From positions 1 through 64,000 of the forward strand of contig NZ_BMDZ01000012.1 in assembly GCF_014636235.1 (NCBI RefSeq): 64,000 nt of DNA. The letters run 5' to 3'. A program made the translations under genes and the position numbers. Below, piece by piece: positions 36,022 through 44,105 of this stretch. The stretch is from Tistrella bauzanensis. GTDB taxonomy: Bacteria; Pseudomonadota; Alphaproteobacteria; Tistrellales; Tistrellaceae. Numbering within the stretch: position 1 is the first letter of the stretch; each line of letters starts with the position of its first letter. The notes beneath the pieces are model-generated. The model did not search any database. It had not been told where the DNA came from and saw nothing but the letters and a program-made list of their open reading frames with translations.

Positions 36022-37578
36022 TCAGTCCTCGGCACCTTCGACCGGTGCCGGCAGGGCGGTGTTGATCAGCCGCCAGGCATCGTCATAGGCGACGGTGGCG
36101 GCATCGGCCGAGGCCGGGTCGCCCGCGCGCCGGACCTCATCGATCGCCACCTCGATCCGGGCGGCGGCATGATGCAGCCGCTGGCTGGCCCGGGTTTCCA
36201 CCGGCATGCCGACCAGCCCTTCCAGCCAGTCGACCACATCCTCGATCAGCGCGCGGTCGTCGTCGGCGTCGCGGGTGGGCAGGTCCATCGCATCGAGCGC
36301 GTCATCGGCAACCACGGCGATCCGCGCCCAATCGGCACCGATCTGGCCCAGAGCCGCGATCACCGTGTCGCTCAGGCCCGAATGCGGGCTTTCGGCCATG
36401 CGGCGGGTCAGGGCCTCGCCTTCACGCGCCGCGCGCGCCATGTCCTGAAGCGCGATCTCGATCTCGGCGGCAAGGCGTTCATCTTCGGCGGACATCGCAG
36501 CCTCCTCATCGCTCAGCATGGGCACTTTCCCGGCCGGCGTATCGCGCGACCGCGTATCACCGGCGATGCTGCGGTCGCCGGCCAGCGATCGCACCGGGCT
36601 GGTGCCGGGCAGGTCGGCGGCCGGGCGATCGGGGGTCATCACCGACACGGCACCGGCGCGCACACCGAATTCGGCCGGCGTGCGGGTCAGGATCTCGCCA
36701 TCGACATTGACCCGCTTGGGCTTGGCCGGGGTCTCGACGCGCACCGTTCTGCCCGACAACCGATGAACCCCCATCCAGGGTCCGGCGGTGCCCAGCCGCA
36801 AGGCCGGCAGCATCAGGGCCATCCGCCAATGCGATACCGGCTCGATCACATAGACGTCGAGCATGCCATCATCGATGGTGGCGGCGGCCGATACCGTCAA
36901 GCCCCCGCCGTGATGGCGGCCATTGCCGATCGCCACCATCACCGCCCGCATCTCGACGTTTCTGCCATCGACCGTCAGCCGCACGCGGAAGCGGCGGTGG
37001 CGGGTCATCACCCGGAACAGCGCCGGAATATAGGCGCCGATGCCCAGCCGGCGCTTTTCGTGGCTGTCGAGCGCATCGGCCACATCGACCGACAGGCCGA
37101 TGCTGGCCACGTTGAAGAAACCGCGGCCATCGATGGTGCCGATATCGATCGATCGCCGGCGTCCGGTCAGCGCCACCTCCAGCGCTGCGGCCGGATCGAA
37201 CGGAAGGCCCAGCGTGCGGGCAAGATCGTTGGCGGTGCCGAGCGGCAGGATGCCCAGGGTCAGCCCGGTATCGGCCATGGCATCGGCCACCGCCGACAAT
37301 GTGCCGTCGCCGCCGCCCACCAGCACCAGCGCCGGCGGATCATCGCTGCCGGCGGCGGCGCGGATGGCCCCGGGAAAGGCGTCGGGGCTGTCCAGATCGG
37401 GCATGTCGGGGCAGAAGCCCGCCTTCCGCAGCCGGGCCAGCAGGCTGTCGGGCGTAAGGTTGCCGCCCAGCCGGTCGCGCTTGCCCGGCGGGATCAGCAC
37501 CAGCACCCGGCCGCCCACCGACGGGCGGTTCGGCGTCTGTGGCGGCGGTGCGCCGCCGCCCGGGTCATGCATGGCCAT
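36022..37578 (-). CDS. Diacylglycerol kinase-family lipid kinase with C-terminal extension
   Basis: Lipid kinase of the DgkB/YegS family, 518 residues. The catalytic signature VLVGGGDGTLSAVADAM is at 85-101, followed by GILPLGTANDLARTL and the second-domain motifs GNGRHHGGGLTVS and DDGMLDVYV, ending with RVNVDGE. The family usually ends near residue 300-320; here about 200 further residues follow, mostly acidic and helical with Arg clusters (DERLAAEIEIALQDMARAAR), matching no domain I recognise. It overlaps the SDR gene by 14 bases, so the two are cotranscribed. The lipid substrate is unknown. Confidence 0.85.
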   Translation of the reverse strand: MAMHDPGGGAPPPQTPNRPSVGGRVLVLIPPGKRDRLGGNLTPDSLLARLRKAGFCPDMPDLDSPDAFPGAIRAAAGSDDPPALVLVGGGDGTLSAVADAMADTGLTLGILPLGTANDLARTLGLPFDPAAALEVALTGRRRSIDIGTIDGRGFFNVASIGLSVDVADALDSHEKRRLGIGAYIPALFRVMTRHRRFRVRLTVDGRNVEMRAVMVAIGNGRHHGGGLTVSAAATIDDGMLDVYVIEPVSHWRMALMLPALRLGTAGPWMGVHRLSGRTVRVETPAKPKRVNVDGEILTRTPAEFGVRAGAVSVMTPDRPAADLPGTSPVRSLAGDRSIAGDTRSRDTPAGKVPMLSDEEAAMSAEDERLAAEIEIALQDMARAAREGEALTRRMAESPHSGLSDTVIAALGQIGADWARIAVVADDALDAMDLPTRDADDDRALIEDVVDWLEGLVGMPVETRASQRLHHAAARIEVAIDEVRRAGDPASADAATVAYDDAWRLINTALPAPVEGAED

Positions 37579-38266
37579 AGGCCGGGATCAGCGCGCCGCT
37601 GACCGCCGCGGCCTCGGCCGAGGTCAGGAACAGGATGACGCGGGCCAGGGCTTCGGGTGTGACCCAGCTGCCATGATCGGCATCGGGCATGGCCGCGCGG
37701 TTGGCAGGGGTGTCGATGATCGACGGCAGCACCGCATTGACCCGGATCTTCCGGGGCAGCAATTCCTGCGCCAGGCTCTGGGTCAGCGACATCACCGCCG
37801 ATTTGGACGCGGCATAGGCCGCCATATCGGCGGCGCCGGCCACGGCGGGGCGGGCGCCGATGGTGACGATGCTGCCGCCACCGGCGGCCCGCAGATGCGG
37901 CAGGGTGGCGCGCACGGTGTGATACAGGCTGCGGGCATTGGTCGACAGCAGGGCATCGAAGCGGGCGCCGTCGACATCGGCGACCGGCCCCATATCGAAG
38001 CCGCCGGCGATGGCGATCACGCCGTCGAGCCCGCCCAGCATGCCGGCGGCGGCATCGGCGGCGGCCATGGTCTGCGCCTCGTCGGCCAGATCGGCCGCCA
38101 CCAGCACCACCCGTCCGTCAAAGGCTGCCTCGGCCGCGGTGCATTCCGCCGGCAGAAGATAGCTCGCGGCCACGGCGGCGCCACGCGCCAGCGCCATGGC
38201 GGCAACCGCGCGGCCCAGCGCGCCGGTGCCGCCGGTGATCAGCAGCTTGCGTCCTTCGATCGACAT
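37565..38266 (-). CDS. SDR-family oxidoreductase
   Basis: Short-chain dehydrogenase/reductase of 233 residues. The cofactor loop is TGGTGALG (residues 11-18), the Asn-containing STNARSLYHTV and the Ser...Tyr-x3-Lys site (SIVTIGARP, then AAYAASKSA near residue 150) are present, followed by KIRVNAVLPSIIDTPANR. Cofactor and substrate cannot be told from sequence. The middle gene of a minus-strand run ddpX-SDR-lipid kinase. Confidence 0.88.
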   Translation of the reverse strand: MSIEGRKLLITGGTGALGRAVAAMALARGAAVAASYLLPAECTAAEAAFDGRVVLVAADLADEAQTMAAADAAAGMLGGLDGVIAIAGGFDMGPVADVDGARFDALLSTNARSLYHTVRATLPHLRAAGGGSIVTIGARPAVAGAADMAAYAASKSAVMSLTQSLAQELLPRKIRVNAVLPSIIDTPANRAAMPDADHGSWVTPEALARVILFLTSAEAAAVSGALIPAYGHA

Positions 38267-38321
38267 GTCGGTGCGTCCCCTCCTGCCTGACGGTGTGGAA
38301 TGATGGATCGGTTGCGGTGGC

Positions 38322-38876
38322 TCAGGCCGGCATCAGCCGGGTGCCGGCGGCGCTGTCGGACAAGGCCGGCAGGCGTCGGGCATCGAACAACTGATAATGC
38401 CACCATTCGTGCCGATAGAAATCCCAGCCGGCGGTGGTCATGATGCCCATCAGCAACAGGCGGTTGCACTCCGCCTCGACCGACAGGCCGGTGGCGCCGT
38501 GATAGGACATGGTGGAGAAGTCGTCGAAGGGCGTGCCCATGTCGAGCGCCCGGCCGGCGGCGTCGATCAGGGTCAGGTCGACCGCGGCGCCGCGCGAATG
38601 CGGCGATCCGCGGCGCGGATCGGCCACGAAATCGGGGTCGGGGGTGTGCTCCCACAATTTCCACTGCGCCTCCGACGGGCGGAAGGCGTCGTAGATGCGG
38701 AAGCGCAGACCATGGCGGGCGGCGATGGCGATGGCGCGGCGCATCGCCGCGGCGGCTTCCGGGTGCAGGAAGCAGGCGGCGCGGCCATAGATCGGCCGGC
38801 CGGTGAAGTTGGCGGGCGTGGCATAGGCGATGTCCAGCTCGACACCGTCCCGATCGCTCAGGATTTCTTCTAACAT
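38322..38876 (-). CDS. ddpX: D-alanyl-D-alanine dipeptidase (VanX/DdpX family)
   Basis: Zinc dipeptidase of 184 residues that hydrolyses D-Ala-D-Ala, releasing alanine from cell-wall breakdown. All VanX residues are present: R66 (YDAFRP), zinc ligands H93 and D100 (SPHSRGAAVD), catalytic E157 and zinc ligand H160 (EWWHY). No signal peptide is visible from this start, so it would be cytoplasmic and recycling-related rather than a vancomycin-resistance gene; no vanH or vanA is nearby. The frame is open farther upstream but that would overlap tsaB. The peptidoglycan-recycling theme matches amgK-murU. Confidence 0.9.
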   Translation of the reverse strand: MLEEILSDRDGVELDIAYATPANFTGRPIYGRAACFLHPEAAAAMRRAIAIAARHGLRFRIYDAFRPSEAQWKLWEHTPDPDFVADPRRGSPHSRGAAVDLTLIDAAGRALDMGTPFDDFSTMSYHGATGLSVEAECNRLLLMGIMTTAGWDFYRHEWWHYQLFDARRLPALSDSAAGTRLMPA

Positions 38877-38998
38877 CTCATGATCCGTCCGTGCTATGCG
38901 GCGAGGGCACCCTAGCACAGAGCATATTGCACTGGGCAGCATGTGCTTCGACACCGCCATGCCCATGACCCCGTTTGGCCGATGAGTGATTTCCGCAG

Positions 38999-39742
38999 AT
39001 GACCACCGGCAGTGCTGCAACGACATGCCTGACCATCGATACCTGCGCCGGCGCCATGTCGGTGGCGGCGGGGCGGGGTGGTATGGTGCTGGCGCGGGTG
39101 TTTCTGGGCGATGCGCGGGCGGCGGCGGAAAAACTGGCGCCGGCGGCACGCGACGTGCTGGCCGCGGCGGGGCTGGCCGCGGACGCGATCGACCTGATCG
39201 CGGTCACCCGCGGTCCCGGTACCTTCACCGGCGTGCGGATCGGTCTGGGTTTCGCGCGTGGCCTGGCGCTGGCCAGCGGTGCCGCCCTGCTGGGGGTGAC
39301 GTCGCTGGAGCTGCTGGCGGCGGGGGCCGTGGCCACATCCGGTGCCGGCGCCGCCGGCCGGGATGTCATGGCGGTGATCGATGCCCGGCGCGGCGAGGTT
39401 TATGTGCAGCGCGTGGACGCGCAGGGCCGTGCCGGCACCGCCGAGGCGTTGACGCCTGAGGCCGCCGCCGCGGCACTGATCGCCCGGCCGGCCCTGGTGG
39501 TGGGGGCAGGGGCCGCCCTGTTGGCGCCGCTGCTGCCGGGCGATCTGGCGGCACGGCTGATCCGCAGCGACCTGCCCCATGGCCATGGCCAGCCCGATGC
39601 CGCCGATCTGGTGGCGCTGGCCGATGCGCATAGTCGCCGGCACGGCCTGCCCGACCCAAGGGCGCTGCCGCCATCGCCACTGTATCTGCGCGCGCCCGAC
39701 GCGCTGCCGCCGGCACCGAGCGGCATCGAGACGCCGTCATGA
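38999..39742 (+). CDS. tsaB: tRNA t6A biosynthesis protein TsaB
   Basis: ASKHA-fold scaffold that pairs with TsaD in t6A synthesis. The 247-residue protein begins CLTIDTCAGAMSVA and has the signature VTRGPGTFTGVRIGLGFARGLA, then VMAVIDARRGEVYVQ. It overlaps rimI by 4 bases. tsaE lies at 17920 in a separate unit. Divergent from ddpX. Confidence 0.93.
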   Translation: MTTGSAATTCLTIDTCAGAMSVAAGRGGMVLARVFLGDARAAAEKLAPAARDVLAAAGLAADAIDLIAVTRGPGTFTGVRIGLGFARGLALASGAALLGVTSLELLAAGAVATSGAGAAGRDVMAVIDARRGEVYVQRVDAQGRAGTAEALTPEAAAAALIARPALVVGAGAALLAPLLPGDLAARLIRSDLPHGHGQPDAADLVALADAHSRRHGLPDPRALPPSPLYLRAPDALPPAPSGIETPS

Positions 39743-40326
39743 CCCCCCCGCCCGTCATGCCCCCTCCGCCCGTCACGACCCCGTCGCCCGCCGGCGCGTG
39801 CCTGCGACCGATCGCCGCTGTCGAGGCGGCGGTGATGGCCGATCTGCATGCCAAAGCGTTCAACGAGCCCTGGGATAGCCCCTGGGATGCGGTGGCGATC
39901 GCCCGGCTGCTGGATCTGGACACGGTGGCCGGGCTGGCGGCATGGCCGGCAAGGGATGGGGACATACGGGATGGGGGCACATGGGATGTGGGCACCGATG
40001 CGCCGACCGGCATGGTTCTGATCCAGGCTGCGGCGGGTGAGGCGGAAATCCTGACCATCGCGGTCGATCCCCGGGCTCGACGCCAGGGGCTGGGCCTGCT
40101 GCTGCTGGACGGGGCCGCGATCTGGGCCGCGGCCCATGGCGCCGAACGGCTGCTGCTTGAGGTCGCGGCGGATAATCCGGCGGCACGGGGGCTTTACCAG
40201 AAAGCCGGCTTCACAACGGTGGGCCGGCGGCGCGGTTACTATGCCCGTGGTAAACAGGTGCCGGCCGATGCCGAAGTCATGGCACTGGCCTTGACGGTCG
40301 ACGACGCGCCGGTGCAGATCTCGTGA
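39739..40326 (+). CDS. rimI: Ribosomal protein S18-alanine N-acetyltransferase
   Basis: GNAT enzyme of 195 residues, usually encoded beside tsaB. AFNEPWDSPWDAVAIARLL at the start, the acetyl-CoA loop LTIAVDPRARRQGLGLLLLDGA and LLEVAADNPAARGLYQKAGFTTVGRRRGYYA are typical of RimI. The first 30 residues are a low-complexity Pro-rich tail, and residues 70-90 include an insertion rich in Gly and Asp. Its stop codon abuts the stop of the convergent tusA-like gene with no base between. Confidence 0.9.
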   Translation: MTPPPVMPPPPVTTPSPAGACLRPIAAVEAAVMADLHAKAFNEPWDSPWDAVAIARLLDLDTVAGLAAWPARDGDIRDGGTWDVGTDAPTGMVLIQAAAGEAEILTIAVDPRARRQGLGLLLLDGAAIWAAAHGAERLLLEVAADNPAARGLYQKAGFTTVGRRRGYYARGKQVPADAEVMALALTVDDAPVQIS

Positions 40327-40572
40327 TCATCCCCTGACCTTGAACAGCAGCCGCCAGACGCCGGGGCTGCCGGCTTCCTCGTTCAGCGCCACGATCTGAT
40401 GGCCCAGTTCCACGACGGAGCGAGGTACGTTTTCCAACGGCTCGCCGCCATTCAAGCGGACTTCGCCAATTTCGCCCGCAGACATCTTCCCGATCATTAA
40501 TTTTGTTTTGACAAACGTCATCGGGCAGACATGATGCGTGACGTCGAGAAAGCGATCTGCACTTGGTTTCAT
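40327..40572 (-). CDS. TusA-like sulfur-carrier protein
   Basis: A small 81-residue protein of the TusA/SirA fold. VTHHVCPMTFVKTKLMIGKM holds the single conserved Cys (C16) in a CPM-type site, followed by EVRLNGGEPLENVPRSVVELGH, which matches the second half of the fold. TusA relays sulfur from cysteine desulfurases; members with a CPM motif often serve other sulfur transfers. The start at 40572 gives family length; the frame extends upstream without similarity. Divergent from mucR. Confidence 0.82.
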   Translation of the reverse strand: MKPSADRFLDVTHHVCPMTFVKTKLMIGKMSAGEIGEVRLNGGEPLENVPRSVVELGHQIVALNEEAGSPGVWRLLFKVRG

Positions 40573-40793
40573 TGTGAACCGTCCGGTCGTCGTCTCGGAA
40601 TGCGAGGTGCCGACGCATGTCGGCCGGGCACCCCCCACGGGTGCCCTGGTGCGGACCTGAGCCACGCCGGCATCGTGCTTCCGATGTTCATCCTCGTCAC
40701 CGTCATCCTGGTCAAAGGATCGCGCCGTCGTTCGCCCTCAGCCGACACGGCCGCTTTGATCTCCGCCCGAGACACCGAGGTCCAGACCCTACC

Positions 40794-41216
40794 ATGGCCG
40801 AAAATCCGAGCCCGCTCGATCTTCTCTCGCTGACGGCACAGATCGTGTCGTCGCATGTCGCGAACAATACCGTGTCGGCCGGCGAACTGCCCCAGCTGAT
40901 CGGCGAGGTCTATCAGAGCCTCGCCGGGCTCGGCCGCGAGCCGGAGCCGCGCGAGGAAGAGCAGCGGCCGACGCCCGCCGTCGCGATCCGCAAGTCGGTG
41001 CATGACGAGTACATCATCTGCCTTGAGGACGGCAAGAAGCTGAAAATGCTGAAGCGCCATCTCAAGACCGCCTATGACATGACGCCGGAAGAGTATCGGC
41101 GCCGCTGGGGCCTGGCCGACGACTATCCGATGGTCGCCCCCGGCTATGCCCGCCAGCGCAGCGACCTGGCCAAGCGCATCGGCCTTGGTCGTCGCGGCCG
41201 CGGCGATCAGGACTGA
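40794..41216 (+). CDS. MucR/Ros-family transcriptional regulator
   Basis: Global regulator of 140 residues of the alphaproteobacterial MucR/Ros family, which binds AT-rich DNA and controls envelope, symbiosis or virulence genes. SLTAQIVSSHVANNTVSAGELPQLI is the N-terminal dimer region. The DNA-binding core is EYIICLEDGKKLKMLKRHL, MTPEEYRRRWGL and YPMVAPGYARQRSDLAK. Compared with Ros (C79, C82, H92, H97), the first Cys and first His are kept, but the second Cys is Asp and the last His is Tyr, so classical zinc binding is doubtful. The ATG at 40794 gives the conserved N-terminus. Confidence 0.93.
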   Translation: MAENPSPLDLLSLTAQIVSSHVANNTVSAGELPQLIGEVYQSLAGLGREPEPREEEQRPTPAVAIRKSVHDEYIICLEDGKKLKMLKRHLKTAYDMTPEEYRRRWGLADDYPMVAPGYARQRSDLAKRIGLGRRGRGDQD

Positions 41217-41598
41217 CCACGGCTGCCATGGCAGGATAATGGGCTGCGGGCGCAGAAATTGCGCCCGCCGCTTGTCGTTGCCCGCCGGCTGTCCGATAAT
41301 GATGCCAGCATTCCGATACTGTGGTACCGGCCGTTCGATGTCGGTACCGGTTGTTCGGGAGTGGTGACCGTGACGGTGCCGCCGGTTCGGGCGGTGCCGT
41401 ATATGCGTCGTTCGGGTCCGGTGTCTTGCGCAGGTGAGACGATCCGGACTTGACGCGCATGCGGTCGTAGGTTGGGGCATATGCAGTGCCCCACGGCGAT
41501 CGCGCCGCGACGGCGGCCCCGTCCGGGACCGCGCAGAAGCGCCAGGCGCAGACCATCCGTGTGTAGTGTCCCCTGTCCACCCAAGGAGCCAGGCCATC
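41217..41598 (+). promoter_or_regulatory. mucR-fur intergenic region with hairpin and paired direct repeats
   Basis: No gene seen. A perfect 9-bp hairpin (GCGGGCGCA / TGCGCCCGC, 41246-41268, loop GAAAT) lies 29 bases after mucR and may end its transcript although no T-run follows. Two 15-base direct repeats, GGTACCGGCCGTTCG at 41323 and GGTACCGGTTGTTCG at 41343, start exactly 20 bases apart. GATAATGAT at 41295 is a weak partial Fur-box-like match. An AAGGAG ribosome site for fur is at 41583-41588. Confidence 0.4.
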
Positions 41599-42045
41599 TT
41601 GGAGATGTCGCGACTGGAGCGTCTGTGTCTCGATAAGGGTCTGAAGATGACCGACCAGCGCCGGGTGATCGCCCGCGTGCTGTCGGAAGCCGATGACCAC
41701 CCGGATGCCGAAGAACTGCACCGCCGTGCCAGTGCCATCGATCCCCGCATCAGCATCGCCACCGTCTATCGGACGGTGCGGCTGTTCGAGGAGGCGACCA
41801 TTCTGGAACGGCATGATTTCGGCGACGGTCGAGCGCGCTATGAAACCATTCCCGAAGAGCATCACGATCACCTGATCGACATGCGCAACGGAACCGTGAT
41901 CGAATTCCAGAACACCGAGATCGAGCGTCTCCAGCAGGAGATCGCCCGCAAGCTCGGCTATCGCCTGGTCGATCATCGTCTGGAACTTTACGGTATCCCG
42001 TTGGACCAGCCCTTGGACGACGGCTCGGACAAGGGATCGGCCTGA
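41599..42045 (+). CDS. fur: Fur-family transcriptional regulator (Fur/Mur type)
   Basis: Metal-dependent repressor of 148 residues. The winged-helix part is LCLDKGLKMTDQRRVIARVLSEAD and ISIATVYRTVRLFEEATILERHDF; the metal/dimer part has EEHHDHLIDMRNGTVIEFQN and a C-terminal EIARKLGYRLVDHRLELYGI. The Cys-x2-Cys structural zinc site is absent, as in alphaproteobacterial Fur, many of which act as the manganese regulator Mur. The likely start is TTG at 41599, 10 bases after AAGGAG; the ATG at 41605 lies 16 bases from it. Iron versus manganese response cannot be told from sequence. Confidence 0.88.
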   Translation: MEMSRLERLCLDKGLKMTDQRRVIARVLSEADDHPDAEELHRRASAIDPRISIATVYRTVRLFEEATILERHDFGDGRARYETIPEEHHDHLIDMRNGTVIEFQNTEIERLQQEIARKLGYRLVDHRLELYGIPLDQPLDDGSDKGSA

Positions 42046-42179
42046 CGGATGGCGGTGACGTGCCAGCCCGACGCCGTCCGACCGGCCGCCGGACCGGCAC
42101 GCCGCCGCCCCTGCCACTCTGCCTCGCCTCCCCCACATGGCCGGCGATCCCTCGCCGCGAGACTTCAGGGCATGTTCGG

Positions 42180-43010
42180 ATGACCGCCATTCTCAACCCC
42201 GACCTCGGCCTTCGTTCCGGCAATCTGCGGGTCTGCCTCGCGGATGGCGCCGACGACATCGAGGCGGCCCAGCGCCTGCGCTATCACGTCTTCTACGAAG
42301 AGCGTCACGCCAAGCCCAGCCCGGAAATGGCCGCGGCCAAGCGCGATCTCGATGCGTTCGACGACGTCTGCGACCATCTGCTGGTGATCGACGATGCGCA
42401 TCCGAGCGGCCGGCCGACGGTGGTCGGCACCTACCGGCTGCTGCGCCGGTCGGCCGCCGATGTCCATGGCCGCTTCTATACCGCCGACGAATTCGACATC
42501 AGCCCGCTGCTGTCGGTGGATGGCGAAGTGCTGGAACTCGGCCGGTCCTGCGTTGCCGCCGAATACCGCAACCGGGCGACCATGCAGTTGCTGTGGCGCG
42601 GCATCGCGCTGTATCTTGAGCATTACGACATCCAGCTGATGTTCGGCTGCGCCAGCCTGGACGGCACCGACATCGACACGTTGAAGACCCAGCTTGCCTA
42701 TCTCTATCACCACCACTTGGCGCCCGAGGCGCTGCGGCCGGTGGCGGTGCCGGAACGCTATGTCTCGATGGATCTGGTGGCGAAGGACGATCTGCCGGTG
42801 GCCCGCGCGCTGGCCCAACTGCCGCCGCTGGTGAAGGGCTATCTGCGGCTGGGCGGTTTCGTGGGCGACGGCGCCGTGGTCGACAAGCAGTTCAACACCA
42901 CCGACATCTGCATGATCGTCAAGAGCGACCTGATCACCGGCCGGTATCGCGACCGCTATGAGGGCGGCTCGGGCCGGGTGCGGCCGAAGGTCGGCGACGA
43001 GGGCGTATGA
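42180..43010 (+). CDS. olsB: L-ornithine N-alpha-acyltransferase
   Basis: First enzyme of ornithine-lipid synthesis, transferring a 3-hydroxyacyl group from ACP to ornithine. The 276-residue GNAT-like protein shows AAQRLRYHVFYEE, DAFDDVCDHLLVID, VGTYRLLRR, VLELGRSCVAAEYRNRATMQLLW, MFGCASLDGTDI and LPPLVKGYLRLGGFVGDGAVVDKQFNTTDICMIV, all hallmarks of OlsB. The start gives the normal length. olsA overlaps by 4 bases, so the two acyl-transfer steps are encoded together; such lipids replace phospholipids under phosphate shortage. Confidence 0.92.
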   Translation: MTAILNPDLGLRSGNLRVCLADGADDIEAAQRLRYHVFYEERHAKPSPEMAAAKRDLDAFDDVCDHLLVIDDAHPSGRPTVVGTYRLLRRSAADVHGRFYTADEFDISPLLSVDGEVLELGRSCVAAEYRNRATMQLLWRGIALYLEHYDIQLMFGCASLDGTDIDTLKTQLAYLYHHHLAPEALRPVAVPERYVSMDLVAKDDLPVARALAQLPPLVKGYLRLGGFVGDGAVVDKQFNTTDICMIVKSDLITGRYRDRYEGGSGRVRPKVGDEGV

Positions 43011-43969
43011 CCGGCTGGTTCCGCGCAGCCCTGCTGCTGCCGATCTATCTTGCGCTGACGGCGGCGCTGATCCCCGTGCAGGCGCTGCTGGTGGCGTTGA
43101 AGCTGTCGGCGGCCAACCGGTTTCCGCGGTTCTATCACCGCCTGACCTGCCGGTTGATGGGCTTCGACATCGATATCGTCGGCACCCCGGTGCGCGACCA
43201 TCCGGCGCTGTTCATCTCTAATCACACGTCATATCTGGACATCTCGATCCTGGGGGCGGTGATCAACGGTTCGTTCATCGCCAAGAGCGAGGTGGCGGAC
43301 TGGCCGCTCTATGGTCTGCTGGCCAAGCTGCAGCGCACGGTTTTCGTGCAGCGCCAGCGCAGCCGCACGGCCGAGCAGGCCGATGAGGTGGCGAAGCGGC
43401 TGGAGGCCGGCGACCGGCTGATCCTGTTTCCCGAAGGCACCAGCAATGACGGTCTGCGGGTGCTGCCCTTCCGCACCGCGTTCTTCTCGGTCGCCGACCG
43501 GCGGCCGCGTGGCCGGGCGCTGGTGGTGCAGCCGGTGTCGCTGGCCTATACCCATGTCCGCGGCATGCCGATGGGCCGCCGGCTGCGTCCGGCCTATGCC
43601 TGGTATGGCGACATGGATCTGGCGGGACATCTGTGGAATGCGCTGACCCTGGGCCCGGCGCGGGTGGAACTGATCTTTCACCCGCCGGTTACGATCGATG
43701 ATTTCCGCGACCGCAAGGCCCTGGCGCGGCACTGCGAACAGGCGGTGTCGGCAGGCGTGGCACAGGCGCTTGCCGGACGGTCGACCGCGGCGCTGGCCCT
43801 GATCGGTCAGGCCCTGGCCCAGCGCGGCCCGGCGGTGGAAGGCGGCGCGATCGAAGTGGCGGAAGAGGACGAGCCGCTGGACCCGCAGGAAATCGACGCA
43901 GCCGATCCCGACGAGATCGCGGCCCATGCCGCCGCAGCCGGACCCGGCCCGGAGGCGGGTGTCCGGTGA
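43007..43969 (+). CDS. olsA: Lyso-ornithine lipid O-acyltransferase
   Basis: PlsC-family acyltransferase of 320 residues that completes ornithine lipid. The acyltransferase block is ISNHTSYLDISIL (H-x4-D), FIAKSEVADWPLYG, RTVFVQRQRSR and LILFPEGTSNDG. A hydrophobic segment near residues 5-25 anchors it in the inner membrane. Overlap with olsB favours OlsA over the phospholipid enzyme PlsC, though some OlsA proteins do both. The last 45 residues are acidic and Ala-rich. Confidence 0.88.
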   Translation: MTGWFRAALLLPIYLALTAALIPVQALLVALKLSAANRFPRFYHRLTCRLMGFDIDIVGTPVRDHPALFISNHTSYLDISILGAVINGSFIAKSEVADWPLYGLLAKLQRTVFVQRQRSRTAEQADEVAKRLEAGDRLILFPEGTSNDGLRVLPFRTAFFSVADRRPRGRALVVQPVSLAYTHVRGMPMGRRLRPAYAWYGDMDLAGHLWNALTLGPARVELIFHPPVTIDDFRDRKALARHCEQAVSAGVAQALAGRSTAALALIGQALAQRGPAVEGGAIEVAEEDEPLDPQEIDAADPDEIAAHAAAAGPGPEAGVR

Positions 43970-44105
43970 GCGGCTTGAAGCGGCGGGACCGCGACTGATA
44001 TCCTCTGAGACGGATCACGGCCCGTTCACATCATCGATGAACGGATACAGAATCAGGGACGGGGCCGATCGCGGCGCCGCATCAACGTGAAGGCCCGAGG
44101 CGAGG

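Noticed and set aside
38322-38876. Vancomycin-resistance vanX
   Set aside because: The protein belongs to the VanX/DdpX family, but there are no vanH, vanA or vanRS genes nearby; a recycling dipeptidase is the better reading.
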